DNA from: Eunapius fragilis
Taxonomy: Eukaryota > Porifera > Demospongiae > Spongillida > Spongillidae
Direction of reading: 5' to 3'
Assembly: GCA_963681505.1 (NCBI GenBank)
Contig: OY811975.1
Location: 2,912,149 to 2,976,148 of the forward strand
Length of the DNA stretch: 64,000 nt
Part shown: positions 26,491-38,400 of the stretch, piece after piece
How the letters are laid out: each line of letters begins with the position of its first letter
How positions within the stretch are numbered: position 1 is the first letter of the stretch
Notes under the pieces: generated by a model
What the model was told of the DNA's origin: nothing
The model's input: the letters and a program-made list of their open reading frames with translations, nothing else
Databases searched by the model: none
Position numbers and translations under genes: made by a program

Positions 26491-26620
26491 CAAGAACTCT
26501 AGATGACCTAGTAACAGTGTCACCCAACAAAACGACAAAACACAGTCCACAGCCGCAAGAACTCTAGATGACCTAGTAACAGTGTCACCCAACAAAACGA
26601 CAAAACACAGTCCACAGCCG
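26491..26620. repeat. Exact 65-bp tandem duplication
   Basis: Two identical 65-base copies beginning CAAGAACTCTAGATGACC and ending CACAGTCCACAGCCG. A third, diverged, single copy lies at 28197-28265. Confidence 0.9.
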
Positions 26621-27029
26621 CAAGCATAACATGCACTAAAACAGCACACACACACATACACACATACACACTCAAGGGAAATGATGCACACCATTGTGGG
26701 GACATGTGGTCTCTGCAGGTGCAATGTCCACTGGTTCTGCTAAGCAAATACCGCTTATAACCCAGCGGAAAACAAATGGTTAGCAGTAAAAGCCGGTGTA
26801 CCTGTACCTTCATAACCATTGAGGGCTTCATTTCATAATCATGTACGCGTACATGTACCATTTTACTTCACGGAGACACTCCAGGATATGGCAGGATATG
26901 GAGTTGTGTACATTCAAACATGAACCTTTTTTTCTACTTCGGGGTGGAGAGAGGGGGACTTATATTATATACATACCTCTACCCTCTCTGAATACAATAA
27001 CCTCACCACCACACATACCTGATAAATCT

Positions 27030-27330
27030 TTTTTTTTTGTCTCCAGTGCCTTCCCAGTGGGCAGGACAATGAGGTCATCAAACACCAGCTGTCTGGGGTC
27101 TGCTATGGCCAGCACTATAGCACGTTGTGGTCATCTTCAAGGCCTCCTCCCACTCATTCAGAAAGTGTACACTGCGCACAGAAGACCTACTGTAGCAAGC
27201 CATCACATTGTGAGTTCGTCTTCTGATTCTGCAAACCCTGTGCTGTGTGGTCACATGGAGAAAGAGTCTATCCACCATCTTTTTAGCAAGCCACTGTGGA
27301 TGGGTGGAAGGGTACTCACCCTCATACATC
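27030..27330 (-). repeat. Unrecognised module, copy 2 (minus strand)
   Basis: On the minus strand the order is HPQWLAKKMVDRLFLHVTTQ, then LNEWEEALKM, then in another frame ADPRQLVFDDLIVLPTGKAL. The frame change between the last two parts indicates decay. The GT of the donor seen in copy 1 is GG here. Plus-strand open frames across it are shadows. Confidence 0.5.
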
Positions 27331-27789
27331 TACAAACATCCCTCAATACATATGATCATCACTAGTGAATGGCATATCACAAGAAAACTCCCCCCACCAT
27401 CCTTCTGAACCACCACCACCCAACTAAACATCCCCACACACAATATACCACACACCTCACCACATCCACCCACACATCCAGTGCCGTTACAGTCAGCAGG
27501 GCAAGGAGGCCGTCACTTAGCAGCGAGGTTTGTGTGTGTATGTGTGTTGTGTAGGTGCTCCATGGTCAACTTATCACCTGTAAGCCTGATCAGTGAGGAT
27601 TGAGAAATATAAAACTATGGGTGTGATTAAAGGAGTGTGTATGTGTAAGAAGGAACTGACCTCTCAACCACTAAAAAAATGACCTGTGGCTGTAAAAGTG
27701 GGCATGTAAGTCTGGCAGATCCATCCCACAATACCACCCCACCCATCTCCATACCACACTTGTCATAACACTCCACAACCTTACATGAA

Positions 27790-28040
27790 ACATTCCTCTC
27801 TGTCAAAGTGAAGCTATTTGATCAGGATATGCTTGGTTACCATAACTGCTTACACTGTACCTCAATCGTTTTAACGCTCTGGCTTGGGACCAGAGAAAAA
27901 TAATAATAATTAGAGCTTTGCAATTTTGGAGCAAGTTCCAAAGGACCCATGCACCGTCAAATGTAAAACTGTGAATATATTCATTTTCACGGCATAAAAA
28001 TGTTCCTCCGGGAGGACACCCTGGTAGAGTACATTAAACA
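27790..28040. repeat. Dispersed element, partner at 34.5-34.8 kb
   Basis: Shares with 34520-34790 the order CAAAGTGAA, GATATGC, ACGCTCTGGCTTGGGACCAGA, TCAAATGTAAAA and GGGAGGACACC. The 34-kb copy shows terminal inverted repeats; this one looks less complete. Confidence 0.6.
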
Positions 28041-28799
28041 TTAAACCATACAGTGACAGAGCAAGTTCATGAGAGTTAACTGGAAACAATTAGCACATCG
28101 ATTATCCGTACCACAACAAATCATTGGATGATGGCCATTAGTAAGCCATATGATTACATTCAATTGATCATGCAAGTACTGTACACACCACACTGAGAAC
28201 CTAGTAACAATGTCACCCAACAAAAGTAACAAAACACAGTCCACAGCCGTAAACATAACTTGCACTGAGAAAGCATGATTCAGCTAAACCACATAGCAGA
28301 TCCTTTTCCTCTTACGTACATGTAGGTAGCCAAGAGCCACTATGGCAAGCACCACATGGTCCAAAACATTGAAGGATGACTACATGTACAGTATGTAAGT
28401 GCTGCTACCATGGTAACAGACATTGGTTAGCTACACCTTCCTCCCTCTCTCCCTCTCTCTCTCTCCCTCTCCCTCTCCTCCCTCCCTCCTTCTCCTCCCT
28501 CCTCTTTCTCGCATTCTCTCGGGGGGGGGGGTTGTTCAGTGCAGTAGTTGAATGTTCAAAATGTAAGGATGAACAAAAGGCAACAAACATTAGTGTGTTG
28601 CTGGATTTGATCAGTGAAGGAAGAGGGATGAGAGAGTGAGAAATATGGAGGGGAGAAAGAAATATGAAGTGGGAGGGAGGATATAGCAGGGACAAGGGAT
28701 TAACAGTTTGTTATCCTCACTAGCTCAGACCTCTAGTGAAGGGTGTGCCCACATACATACATGTACATATCTGCATACAAACACTTGCACATGGTATAA

Positions 28800-29145
28800 C
28801 CATGCCACTGGCCACACACACCTGATAAATCTTTTTTGAGTAGGGTAAGGGAACACCACAGCTGGATAGGGAATGATTGGTCAGCTCTACGACATGTTCC
28901 ACCAACTTCAAGGGATCTCCCCCCCGACTCAAGTACACTGGGTAACCAGTGGGTAAATCCACCATACCTGAGAAGCCATCACATTCTCAGTTCATCTTCT
29001 GCTTCTGCAAACCCCGTGCTGTGTGGTCACATGGAGAAAGAGTCTATCCGCCATCTCTTAAGCAAGCCGCTGTGGAAGGGTGGAAGGGTACTAACCTCCA
29101 TACATCTGCATACATCCCTCACTACATATGATCATCACAAGTGAA
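28800..29145 (-). repeat. Unrecognised module, copy 3 (minus strand)
   Basis: Minus-strand reading GDPLKLVEHVVELTNHSLSS then CGVPLPYSKKIYQ, and upstream a block nearly identical to 27230-27330 (CTTTCTCCATGTGACCACACA) but with stops in the homologous frame. A decayed relative of copies 1, 2 and 4. Confidence 0.45.
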
Positions 29146-29942
29146 TTGCATATCACAAGAAAACTCCTCCCACCATCCTTCTGAACCATCACCCAACTAA
29201 CTAAACATCCCCACACACCTCACCACATCAACCCACACACCACACACCTAGTGCCGTTACAGTCGGCAGGGCAAGGAGGCCATCAAGTAATCACTTAGCA
29301 GCAAGGTGTGTGTGTGTGTATGTGTGTGTGTGTATGTGTGTGTGTGTGTGCGTAGGTACTCTAATCACATCACAACACACAAACACACACACACACATGG
29401 CTTAGGGCTAGTAAGCTGCAGGAAGTAGCCACTTGCAGATAGGAGTGGCCCTTGACATAAAGGGCACACACACACACTCACACAATGTGCTCTACAAAAT
29501 GTATTTTGCTGACACACTGACAGTCAGTACTGTATATATTTGGAAGAGATGAATATGTATGCATATAACATTGCAGCAATACCATCAATCCATCACTGAC
29601 ACTGTGGTTATTTATGTGGCTGAAAAAGGGCGTGGTTTAAGGGTATGTACTGTATGATATCTCTTTTACTAGAGACATTAGCAATGTGGTTATGTAGTGG
29701 CTCACCCCTGACCAGGGCCATCTTGTCCTGCTCATATGTGCTCACAACAGGGGAAAGCCTGCGTCATTTGACATCTCTCCACTCAGTACAGCCATTCTGT
29801 TCAGGTGGTGGGTATGGGGCAGCAGCTCTCTGGACAGCAAATGACCACAAGTCCAAGGTAAGTGGGGGCCTATACAAGCATAACCACAGCAATAACCAAG
29901 AGGCATACATGTACATGTATAGTAACCATGGTAATGTCATAA

Positions 29943-29945
<3 letters not shown>

Positions 29946-29991
<46 letters not shown>
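29946..29991. repeat. (CA)n microsatellite
   Basis: About 23 CA steps. Confidence 0.95.
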
Positions 29992-29994
<3 letters not shown>

Positions 29995-30583
29995 CTCAAA
30001 CAGTCAGACTTGCAAAGGTCACAACAACTCCTCATCGATAATAGTGGAGACCTTCCTTTAGCAAGAACCAATAATGTTTGGTGAGGTAATCTACATGCAA
30101 TCAGTTTAGACTAGCCCTTCTGTATACATGGCCTAAGCCTTTGGGTGTGTACTGCAGAAGTGAGCCAATCTCTATAACCACCACCTTAAAACTTCCTGTA
30201 ACAAAGCTATTTTGATCAAGGAATGTTTTGATTGTAAGCATAAAAGAATACAGCTGGGAATCATTAGAATGATTCAATCTACATGTATTTAGTCTGTTAC
30301 AGCCTGTTCTGTTGAAGGTTTGGCAGAAGATCAGTTGTGACCTTCCCTACTCCATATGTTATATCTATCCTGTACCATGATTTTAGCAATGTGTGTGTGT
30401 ATATGCATGTGTCTGTGGTATGTATATCAACTCCTCTCCATCAAGGTGGTTATGTAATGGCTCATCCCTGACGATGGCCATCCTTGTCCTGAGTATGTGT
30501 TTGTGTGCTTGTGCATTCGTGTAACACGACAATGGTTTCAATAATGCAGGGCACCTCTTTGATAACCACAATATTCACATTGT

Positions 30584-30585
<2 letters not shown>

Positions 30586-30670
<85 letters not shown>

Positions 30671-30739
30671 CCCTCCCCTCCCTCTCTCCCCTCCCCCCTC
30701 TCTCTCTCTCTCTCTCTCTCTCCCCTCCCTCTCTCCCCT

Positions 30740-30790
<51 letters not shown>

Positions 30791-30880
30791 CTCTCTCCTC
30801 TATCTCTCCCCTCCCCCCCCTCTCTCTCCCCTCCCCTCCCTCTCTCCCCTCCCCCCCTCTCTCTCCCTCTCTCTCTCTCA
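30586..30880. repeat. (CT)n and CT/C-rich compound array
   Basis: Pure (CT)n at about 30590-30658, then alternating (CT)n and CCCCTCCCCTCCCTC blocks to 30880. Leu/Ser and Arg/Glu open frames here are artefacts. Confidence 0.95.
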
Positions 30881-31004
30881 TAAGCCAAGCTGGTTATCCT
30901 CACTTGCTCAGAGCTACATGTATATAGTGAAGATATGGTACTGTATGTGCGCACACTAATCCTCTCATCAATCAGTTTGCAGATGCATGGGAAGTATGAG
31001 CGCT

Positions 31005-31135
31005 CAATTGTGTGCGTGTGCGTGTGTGTTTGTGTATGTATGCATGTGTTTGTGTGCGTGTGCATGTGTGTTTTTGTGTGTATGTACGTGTTCGTGTGCG
31101 TGTGTATGTGTGTGTGTTTGTGTGTATGTGTGCAC
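31005..31135. repeat. GT-rich compound microsatellite
   Basis: Irregular GTGT/GTAT/GTTT steps. Confidence 0.9.
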
Positions 31136-31319
31136 TCATTTAATATACATGTAAGAGAGTGGCTTCAAATACACAGGGCAACTCTCAGGGTTAGTGTAAG
31201 AAGGATTAAACACAAGCCAAGTTGTTTATCCTCATGTGATCAGTATAGTCAAGGTATAAACATACACACAACTGCGTACTGTACATACACATGCATGTAG
31301 TACCCACCACACACCTGAT

Positions 31320-31610
31320 ATGCATGTCTTCTTCCAGTGCCTTCACAGTGGGCAGGGCAAAAAGCTCATCAAACACCAGTGACTGGGGTCTGCACGTTCT
31401 ACCAGCTTCAAGGGCTCCTCCCCCTCATCCTGGTCAACTGACTGGTGATCTCTGTGCTGTCCATCTGTTTAGCTAGCCACTGTCCTTTGATTATTGCTAG
31501 TGGTGATAAAGAGATAGAGGCCGGCTGCCATCTATCTTTAGAAGATGATGCCCCGCCCATTAGAACAGCATCTTCTACCATCAAAGTCGAAGCATCTTTG
31601 TGGACTCCAT
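31320..31610 (-). repeat. Unrecognised module, copy 4 (minus strand)
   Basis: On the minus strand ASSSKDRWQPASISLSPLAI then IKGQWLAKQMDSTEITSQL, then EEPLKLVERADPS, and after a one-base slip LVFDELFALPTVKALEEDM. The order matches copies 1 and 2, which share WLAK and LVFDxLxxLPT. The slip suggests a broken copy of an exon family. The protein family is not recognised. Confidence 0.5.
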
Positions 31611-31848
31611 GAAATCGGCAGTATAGCACACTGCGTGATTGCTATGTGTGGTCGTTAGGTTTTAGTCCGTTCCCCCCATGTGTACTTGTGCGTTACGCGG
31701 CAAGCGGAGTGGTGAGTGTCCTTACTGAATGTCAGACGGGTGCTTTTAGATCTTCTGAACAGCTTGGGTAGATATCTTTGTTTGTGTTATTTTTATCTAA
31801 ATTAAAGACTGATTATTTACGGCATCATCCACAATCGTCTTTATAGCT

Positions 31849-31877
31849 ATGGCGGAGAATACTCGGGACAATATCAG
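31849..31877 (+). CDS. Possible start exon of receptor gene C
   Basis: ATG followed by AENTRDNI and a CAG/GTAAGA donor, 410 bases before the signal-peptide exon and resembling the ATCAG/GTAAGG end of the gene B start exon. It ends in phase 2, whereas the signal-peptide exon needs phase 0, so a direct join is out of frame. Either this is not the coding start or the locus is damaged. Confidence 0.25.
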
Positions 31878-32290
31878 GTAAGAGACAAGTAAGTTTCTGT
31901 AATAATGCATACACGTACAGAATATCGGCAAAATATTCTACCTGAAGAATAGCAGCAGGTTTTAGAATGGGAATCTATCGTGTTGCTTGGACCTCCCAAG
32001 TACGGAGAACTTACTCTGTGATTTGCGCTGTTGAGTGGATTGTAGTAGATCTACTGTAGCTAGAGCGGATGAAATGCTACCAAACGACAGGTGTATGGGC
32101 GGATTTTTTTGGGGGTGGGTTTCTCTGGTAAACACAGTTTTGCGGATCACGTGCCTTCATCTATTTAATGTTCGTGATATAAAAGGAATTTCATTTTTAT
32201 GTCGACCTACTTGCAACTTGACATGACTGTAGGATCCGCATATCGGCGCGAGTAACTAGCTCGCTTCATGTTTCTCTTCTTGTCTTGCAG

Positions 32291-32426
32291 GTTGGAGCTT
32301 CGGATGTCAGCGGACGAACAGTGACCGCAAATGGGCTCGTTCGGAACGTCTACCGTGGCGTCGTGTCTTCTTGTGTGATGATGTGCGCTCTGCTCTTCTT
32401 GCTAAATGCACGGAATGTTTCATGTG
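32291..32426 (+). CDS. Receptor gene C, signal-peptide exon
   Basis: After a CTTGTCTTGCAG acceptor, 45 codons plus one base encode VGASDVSGRTV, then VYRGVVSSCVMMCALLFLL and NARNVSC before a GTAAGC donor in phase 1. It aligns with the gene B exon at 22465-22579. The hydrophobic SSCVMMCALLFLL run fits a signal peptide ending near NVSC. Phase 1 at its end suits the Ig exon at 35011 on the same strand (phase 1). Confidence 0.6.
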
Positions 32427-32470
32427 GTAAGCAAGTTTACGCGCAAACAGCTCGATTAGTGAGCGAGTAA

Positions 32471-32622
32471 AGGCGTTTCTTCACTAGCAAAGGCAAACCG
32501 GATCGATCCGCATTGTGGTCAATGAATTTAATCAGTGTATATGGATCAATGTACTCACTGATTAAATTCATTGACCACAGTGCGGATCGATCCGGTTTGC
32601 CTTTGCTAGTGAAGAAACGCCT
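32471..32622. mobile_element. Foldback MITE with TAA flanks
   Basis: Two arms of about 67 bases (starting AGGCGTTTCTTCACTAGC, ending in its complement) with one mismatch surround an 18-base loop. TAA stands on both sides, a 3-base duplication as made by PIF/Harbinger-type elements. It lies 45 bases after the signal-peptide exon, in the intron of receptor gene C. Confidence 0.8.
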
Positions 32623-33023
32623 TAACGTGTGAGCGCGAGTACATATGTTCTTGTACTGGTGGTACGAAACTATGAATACAGCAATTAGAATCATATTTTA
32701 TTCCACCAAAACTGTTATTATTTGAATAAACAGATCACTTGTGGGGAATCAAAATATGATTTGCGCCTTAGTTTTTACCGCGGCACTGCATAAACCCCTC
32801 AGGTGTGCGTTTTTTATTATTATTATTTATTTATTTTTTAAGTAAGATTTCAATGTTTTTCACAATCTGCAAACACAGTGATTTAAGCAAACCGTCTCCC
32901 ATGCAATGCGAGAGAGGCGGGTACCAGAGCACTAGCGCGAATCCTGAACAATTACATGACTCCCTGTATATATGTACATTCTGCAGCACTCATATCTAGA
33001 GATACGGGGTATTCCAACCTGAT

Positions 33024-33167
33024 AGTTTCAGTGGGTGAGGCCATTTAAACAGCTAATGTTTAATAAGTGCACAGAAGTATGGTGGCATAAGGAAAGCTCC
33101 AGCTCCCCCATGCTCCATACATTTCCACATCCAAAGGTGTCCATGTATTGCCTCGCCCACTGAAACT
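33024..33167. mobile_element. Short inverted-repeat element
   Basis: Ends AGTTTCAGTGGGTGAGGC and its near complement GCCTCGCCCACTGAAACT face each other across about 108 bases. It is probably a small non-autonomous element. No clear target duplication. Confidence 0.55.
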
Positions 33168-33236
33168 TGCACTACCAAAGGATTAAGTCATTGAGGTGAC
33201 AGTGATGTTGTACATCTCCTTCCCAGCTCCATCGCT

Positions 33237-33442
33237 TTATTTGTGTTCCACCTTCTGAAGCCTTACATGTCCATACTTAGCTGTCCCACCCACCTTCTCA
33301 GCAACTTCCTTTCTCATTTCCTTGAATATTTTTAAAATTGTACATGTGTCCTTTGCAAACACGGCATTTCTTCTCTCAGTTCCCATGCCTCCTCTGGGCT
33401 CTCTGTTGTCCCCATCCTTGGGAACAACAAAATTCCTCAGAC
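33237..33442 (-). CDS. Terminal coding exon of an unrecognised minus-strand gene
   Basis: On the minus strand, after a GATCAG acceptor, two bases plus 67 codons stay open to TAA (33237-33239). The residues are rich in Lys/Arg/Glu and ordinary in composition: LRNFVVPKDGDNREPRGG, then FAKDTCTILKIFKEMRKEVA, ending RLQKVEHK. The stop overlaps AATAAA, a plausible polyadenylation signal. There is no repeat bias. It lies between the signal and Ig exons of gene C on the opposite strand, so it is either a nested gene or a sign that those exons are not one gene. The family is not recognised. Confidence 0.45.
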
Positions 33443-33655
33443 CTGATCCATGAGAGGCTTTGTATCATAGTTTTAACTGTAAACGTGTGGGGTGTGGGGT
33501 GGGGGTGTAAATAGTGACCATGCATCTACTGCACAATGCATGGTAAGTTCATTTTTGAAGCAGGCACAGTAATGGGTTCGGTAAGGACTAGGCTCATACT
33601 CTTCTTAGTCCCTAACTCCAGTGGCTCTGCTGGTGCTGCTTGGGGTGGCTAAGTC

Positions 33656-33919
33656 GTAGTAAAGAGATACAGGCAGCAGATGTGTGAAAGGCTAGAGGCT
33701 GGCCTCCTCAACGTGGACCCAGTAACCCATCATGTGCTTCCAAATGTGCTGACTGATATGCTTGGTGACATGCTTCACTATAGTGTAGGTTATCCCCCCC
33801 AACCCCACAAGTTTGCAGTGGGTTTACAATGCACTCAGGGCGCAGGTCTGGGGAATGGTGTTGTTTCCAGGGTGGGGGCTGCAGTGTTCAGCTTACAGGG
33901 GTTGGCCCATAACTTCTGA
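33656..33919 (+). CDS. Exon-like open frame, unrecognised
   Basis: Reads KRYRQQMCERLEAGLLNVDP, then VTHHVLPNVLTDMLGDML, with ordinary amino-acid composition, then becomes less convincing up to a stop at 33919. A GT-like donor could lie near 33784. Could be an internal exon of gene C or of another plus-strand gene, or chance. Confidence 0.25.
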   Translation, partial: VVKRYRQQMCERLEAGLLNVDPVTHHVLPNVLTDMLGDMLHYSVGYPPQPHKFAVGLQCTQGAGLGNGVVSRVGAAVFSLQGLAHNF

Positions 33920-34468
33920 AGAGACAAAAGAGAACAAAGTGGAGATATAAGGAGAGGAGGGAGGGAGGATTAACTACGAGAAGACATGCTTTGTTTGCAA
34001 GAGGTATGGGGAGAGGAGGGAGGGAGGGGGAACTAAGATAAGGCATGCTTTGTTTGCACAGGGCCTGGAGTTATAGCGGTATGGGGAGAGGAGCCACTCA
34101 TCCAGAGGTTGTGGTTTCCTGGTTTAGGAATAGCGCATACATGTACATGGATGTACCTTTGCCCACATGGTGAAATACATATTCAGGAGTGGCAGAAGCT
34201 TATCAGGGGGGGTGCTAACTAACAGACGATAATTATATTCATGACCACATGAATTTCGTTTCAGAGCACCAGTAAAACTACAGTACCAAAGTATCTGGTG
34301 TGTTCATCGTTAGTAGTGGAATATTTAATGGCAACATCAGTGGCGTTAGTGTCTAATGTACAGGGACCTCCTCTCGGTTGTACATTTGCCTACCGCGGTG
34401 CTTAGAAAATAAATTTATCCACGTTCAGCCAGTTTAACATTTGACAGTGCATGCTCATGTACAGGTCC

Positions 34469-34665
34469 TTTAGAGCTTGGCCCGAAATTGCCAAAGTATA
34501 AATCTTTTTCTTTAGTCCCAAGCCAGGGTTTCAAAGTGAAACTATTAGATCGCGATATGCGTGGTTTCTTCTGTACTAACTACGCTCACTTTGACGCTCT
34601 AGCTTGGGTTTGCTTGGGACCAGAGAAAAAGAATTAGAGCCTGGGAATTCGGGCCAAGCTCTAAA
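34469..34665. mobile_element. Small inverted-repeat element
   Basis: Left end TTTAGAGCTTGGCCCGAA pairs with the right end TTCGGGCCAAGCTCTAAA. Inner parts TTTCTTTAGTCCCAAGC and GCTTGGGACCAGAGAAA also pair partly. A related copy is at 27.8-28.0 kb. Non-coding. Confidence 0.7.
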
Positions 34666-35010
34666 TGACTAGCATGCATTGTCAAATGTAAAAGGGATGT
34701 TAAACTGGCAGAACGTGAATAATGTACACACGGGATAGATAAATGTACCCCCGCGGGAGGACGCCAGGTACATTAGACATATTAATGGAGTACATGTACT
34801 TATATACGGCAGCATATCATCGTCCGATCGATCCCTAAATTTGGGGGGGCTAATGCCTCCTCTTGCCCCCCCCCCCCCCCTTCCACCGCCCCTGATATTG
34901 TAAGGTGCACCTAAACTGTGTGGATTCCTTAGACCCTCCCCTAATGGATGCTACTTTAAGGATTGTAGTAATATATACCTCTCTCCCTCCTCCCCCCACC
35001 CCTCCCCCAG

Positions 35011-35286
35011 TCATCATAATAACCCCTCCTGGTGATGTATGTGCAGGAGAACATGTATGCCTCACATGTACGGTGCAGGAGGGCTGGTGTGGTGATGGGG
35101 ATATGTTCCATACTATGACCCTGTCTGGATCAACAGCCCCATCCGAGTGCACTGGTGCTGGCTGCACCTTGTGTGTAGTGGCAGATGTACATCTAGATGG
35201 TACCACAGCAGTGTGCACAGCCACATGTGTGGGCCTGTCAGGACAAGTACATCTAGCTACCAACACATCTATACTGAGAGTACAAG
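35011..35286 (+). CDS. Receptor gene C, Ig-like domain exon
   Basis: A pyrimidine-rich CCCCCAG acceptor and a CAAG/GTTAGG donor frame 276 bases in symmetric phase 1. With the preceding G it encodes VIIITPPGDVCAGEHVCLTC (A and B strands with Cys), TVQEGWCG, TAPSECTGAGCTLCVVADVH, GTTAVCTATCVG (F-strand Cys region) and GQVHLATNTSILRVQG (G strand). About 92 residues in one phase-1 exon is the usual form of an Ig-domain exon. Extra Cys pairs suggest added disulfides. Role: extracellular binding module, ligand unknown. Two relics of the same exon are at 14296-14558 and 14769-14858. Confidence 0.75.
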
Positions 35287-35451
35287 GTTAGGTCTGTGTG
35301 TGGATGAGGGGAGGGGTGGGGGTGGTATGCATGTGTATGTAGTGCTGCTGTTTGCAGTGGAACTTTTCCCAACCATTATGACCGTATCTTGATCGGGTTT
35401 ATTTTCTGTGAAAATGTCTTCATATAATAGTCAGTTGCCTTTAGCACTGTG

Positions 35452-38400
35452 TGTGTACATGTACACATCGTATGGCATGATGTACATGTACACACCATAT
35501 GGCATGATGTACATGTACACATCATATGGCATGATGTACATGTACACATCATATGGCATGATGTACATGTACACATCATATGTCATGATGTACATGTACA
35601 CATCATATGGCATGATGTACATGTACACATCATATGACATGATGTACATGTACACATCGTATGGCATGATGTACATGTACACATCGTATGACATGATGTA
35701 CATGTACACATCATATGGCATGATGTACATGTACACATCATATGGCATGATGTACATGTACACATCATATGGCATGATGTACATGTACACATCATATGTC
35801 ATGATGTACATGTACACATCATATGTCATGATGTACACATACACATCATATGGCATGATGTACATGTACACACCATATGGCATGATGTACATGTACACAT
35901 CATATGGCATGATGTACATGTACACATCATATGGCATGATGTACATGTACACATCATATGGCATGATGTACATGTACACATCGTATGGCATGATGTACAT
36001 GTACACATCGTATGGCATGATGTACATGTACACATCGTATGGCATGATGTACATGTACACACCATATGGCATGATGTACATGTACACATCATATGGCATG
36101 ATGTACATGTACACATCGTATGGCATGATGTACATGTACACATCATATGTCATGATGTACATGTACACATCGTATGGCATGATGTACATGTACACATCAT
36201 ATGTCATGATGTACATGTACACATCGTATGGCATGATGTACATGTACACATCATATGTCATGATGTACATGTACACATCGTATGGCATGATGTACATGTA
36301 CACATCATATGGCATGATGTACATGTACACATCGTATGGCATGATGTACATGTACACATCATATGGCATGATGTACATGTACACACCATATGGCATGATG
36401 TACATGTACACATCATATGGCATGATGTACATGTACACATCATATGGCATGATGTACATGTACACATCGTATGGCATGATGTACATGTACACATCATATG
36501 GCATGATGTACATGTACACATCGTATGGCATGATGTACATGTACACATCATATGGCATGATGTACATGTACACACCATATGGCATGATGTACATGTACAC
36601 ATCATATGGCATGATGTACATGTACACATCATATGGCATGATGTACATGTACACATCGTATGGCATGATGTACATGTACACATCATATGGCATGATGTAC
36701 ATGTACACATCGTATGGCATGATGTACATGTACACATCATATGGCATGATGTACATGTACACACCATATGGCATGATGTACATGTACACATCATATGGCA
36801 TGATGTACATGTACACATCATATGGCATGATGTACATGTACACATCGTATGGCATGATGTACATGTACACATCATATGGCATGATGTACATGTACACATC
36901 GTATGGCATGATGTACATGTACACATCATATGGCATGATGTACATGTACACATCGTATGGCATGATGTACATGTACACATCATATGGCATGATGTACATG
37001 TACACACCATATGGCATGATGTACATGTACACATCATATGGCATGATGTACATGTACACATCATATGGCATGATGTACATGTACACATCGTATGGCATGA
37101 TGTACATGTACACATCATATGGCATGATGTACATGTACACATCATATGGCATGATGTACATGTACACATCATATGGCATGATGTACATGTACACATCGTA
37201 TGGCATGATGTACATGTACACATCATATGGCATGATGTACATGTACACATCGTATGGCATGATGTACATGTACACATCGTATGGCATGATGTACATGTAC
37301 ACATCGTATGGCATGATGTACATGTACACATCGTATGGCATGATGTACATGTACACATCATATGACATGATGTACATGTACACATCGTATGGCATGATGT
37401 ACATGTACACATCATATGGCATGATGTACATGTACACACCATATGGCATGATGTACATGTACACATCATATGGCATGATGTACATGTACACACCATATGG
37501 CATGATGTACATGTACACAGCATATGGCATGATGTACATGTACACACCATATGGCATGATGTACATGTACACATCATATGGCATGATGTACATGTACACA
37601 TCATATGGCATGATGTACATGTACACATCATATGGCATGATGTACATGTACACATCATATGGCATGATGTACAATGGCATGATGTACATGTACACATCGT
37701 ATGGCATGATGTACATGTACACATCATATGGCATGATGTACATGTACACACCATATGGCATGATGTACAATGGCATGATGTACATGTACACATCGTATGG
37801 CATGATGTACATGTACACATCGTATGGCATGATGTACATGTACACATCATATGGCATGATGTACATGTACACATCATATGGCATGATGTACATGTACACA
37901 CCATATGGCATGATGTACAATGGCATGATGTACATGTACACATCGTATGGCATGATGTACATGTACACATCGTATGGCATGATGTACATGTACACATCAT
38001 ATGGCATGATGTACATGTACACATCATATGGCATGATGTACATGTACACACCATATGGCATGATGTACAATGGCATGATGTACATGTACACATCGTATGG
38101 CATGATGTACATGTACACATCGTATGGCATGATGTACATGTACACACCATATGGCATGATGTACATGTACACATCGTATGGCATGATGTACATGTACACA
38201 CCATATGGCATGATGTACATGTACACATCGTATGACATGATGTACATGTACACATCGTATGGCATGATGTACATGTACACATCATATGGCATGATGTACA
38301 TGTACACATCGTATGGCATGATGTACATGTACACATCATATGGCATGATGTACATGTACACATCATATGGCATGATGTACATGTACACATCATATGGCAT

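Noticed and set aside
30505-30927. Ser/Leu/Pro-rich open frame and its Arg/Glu shadow
   Set aside because: Encoded by (CT)n repeats.
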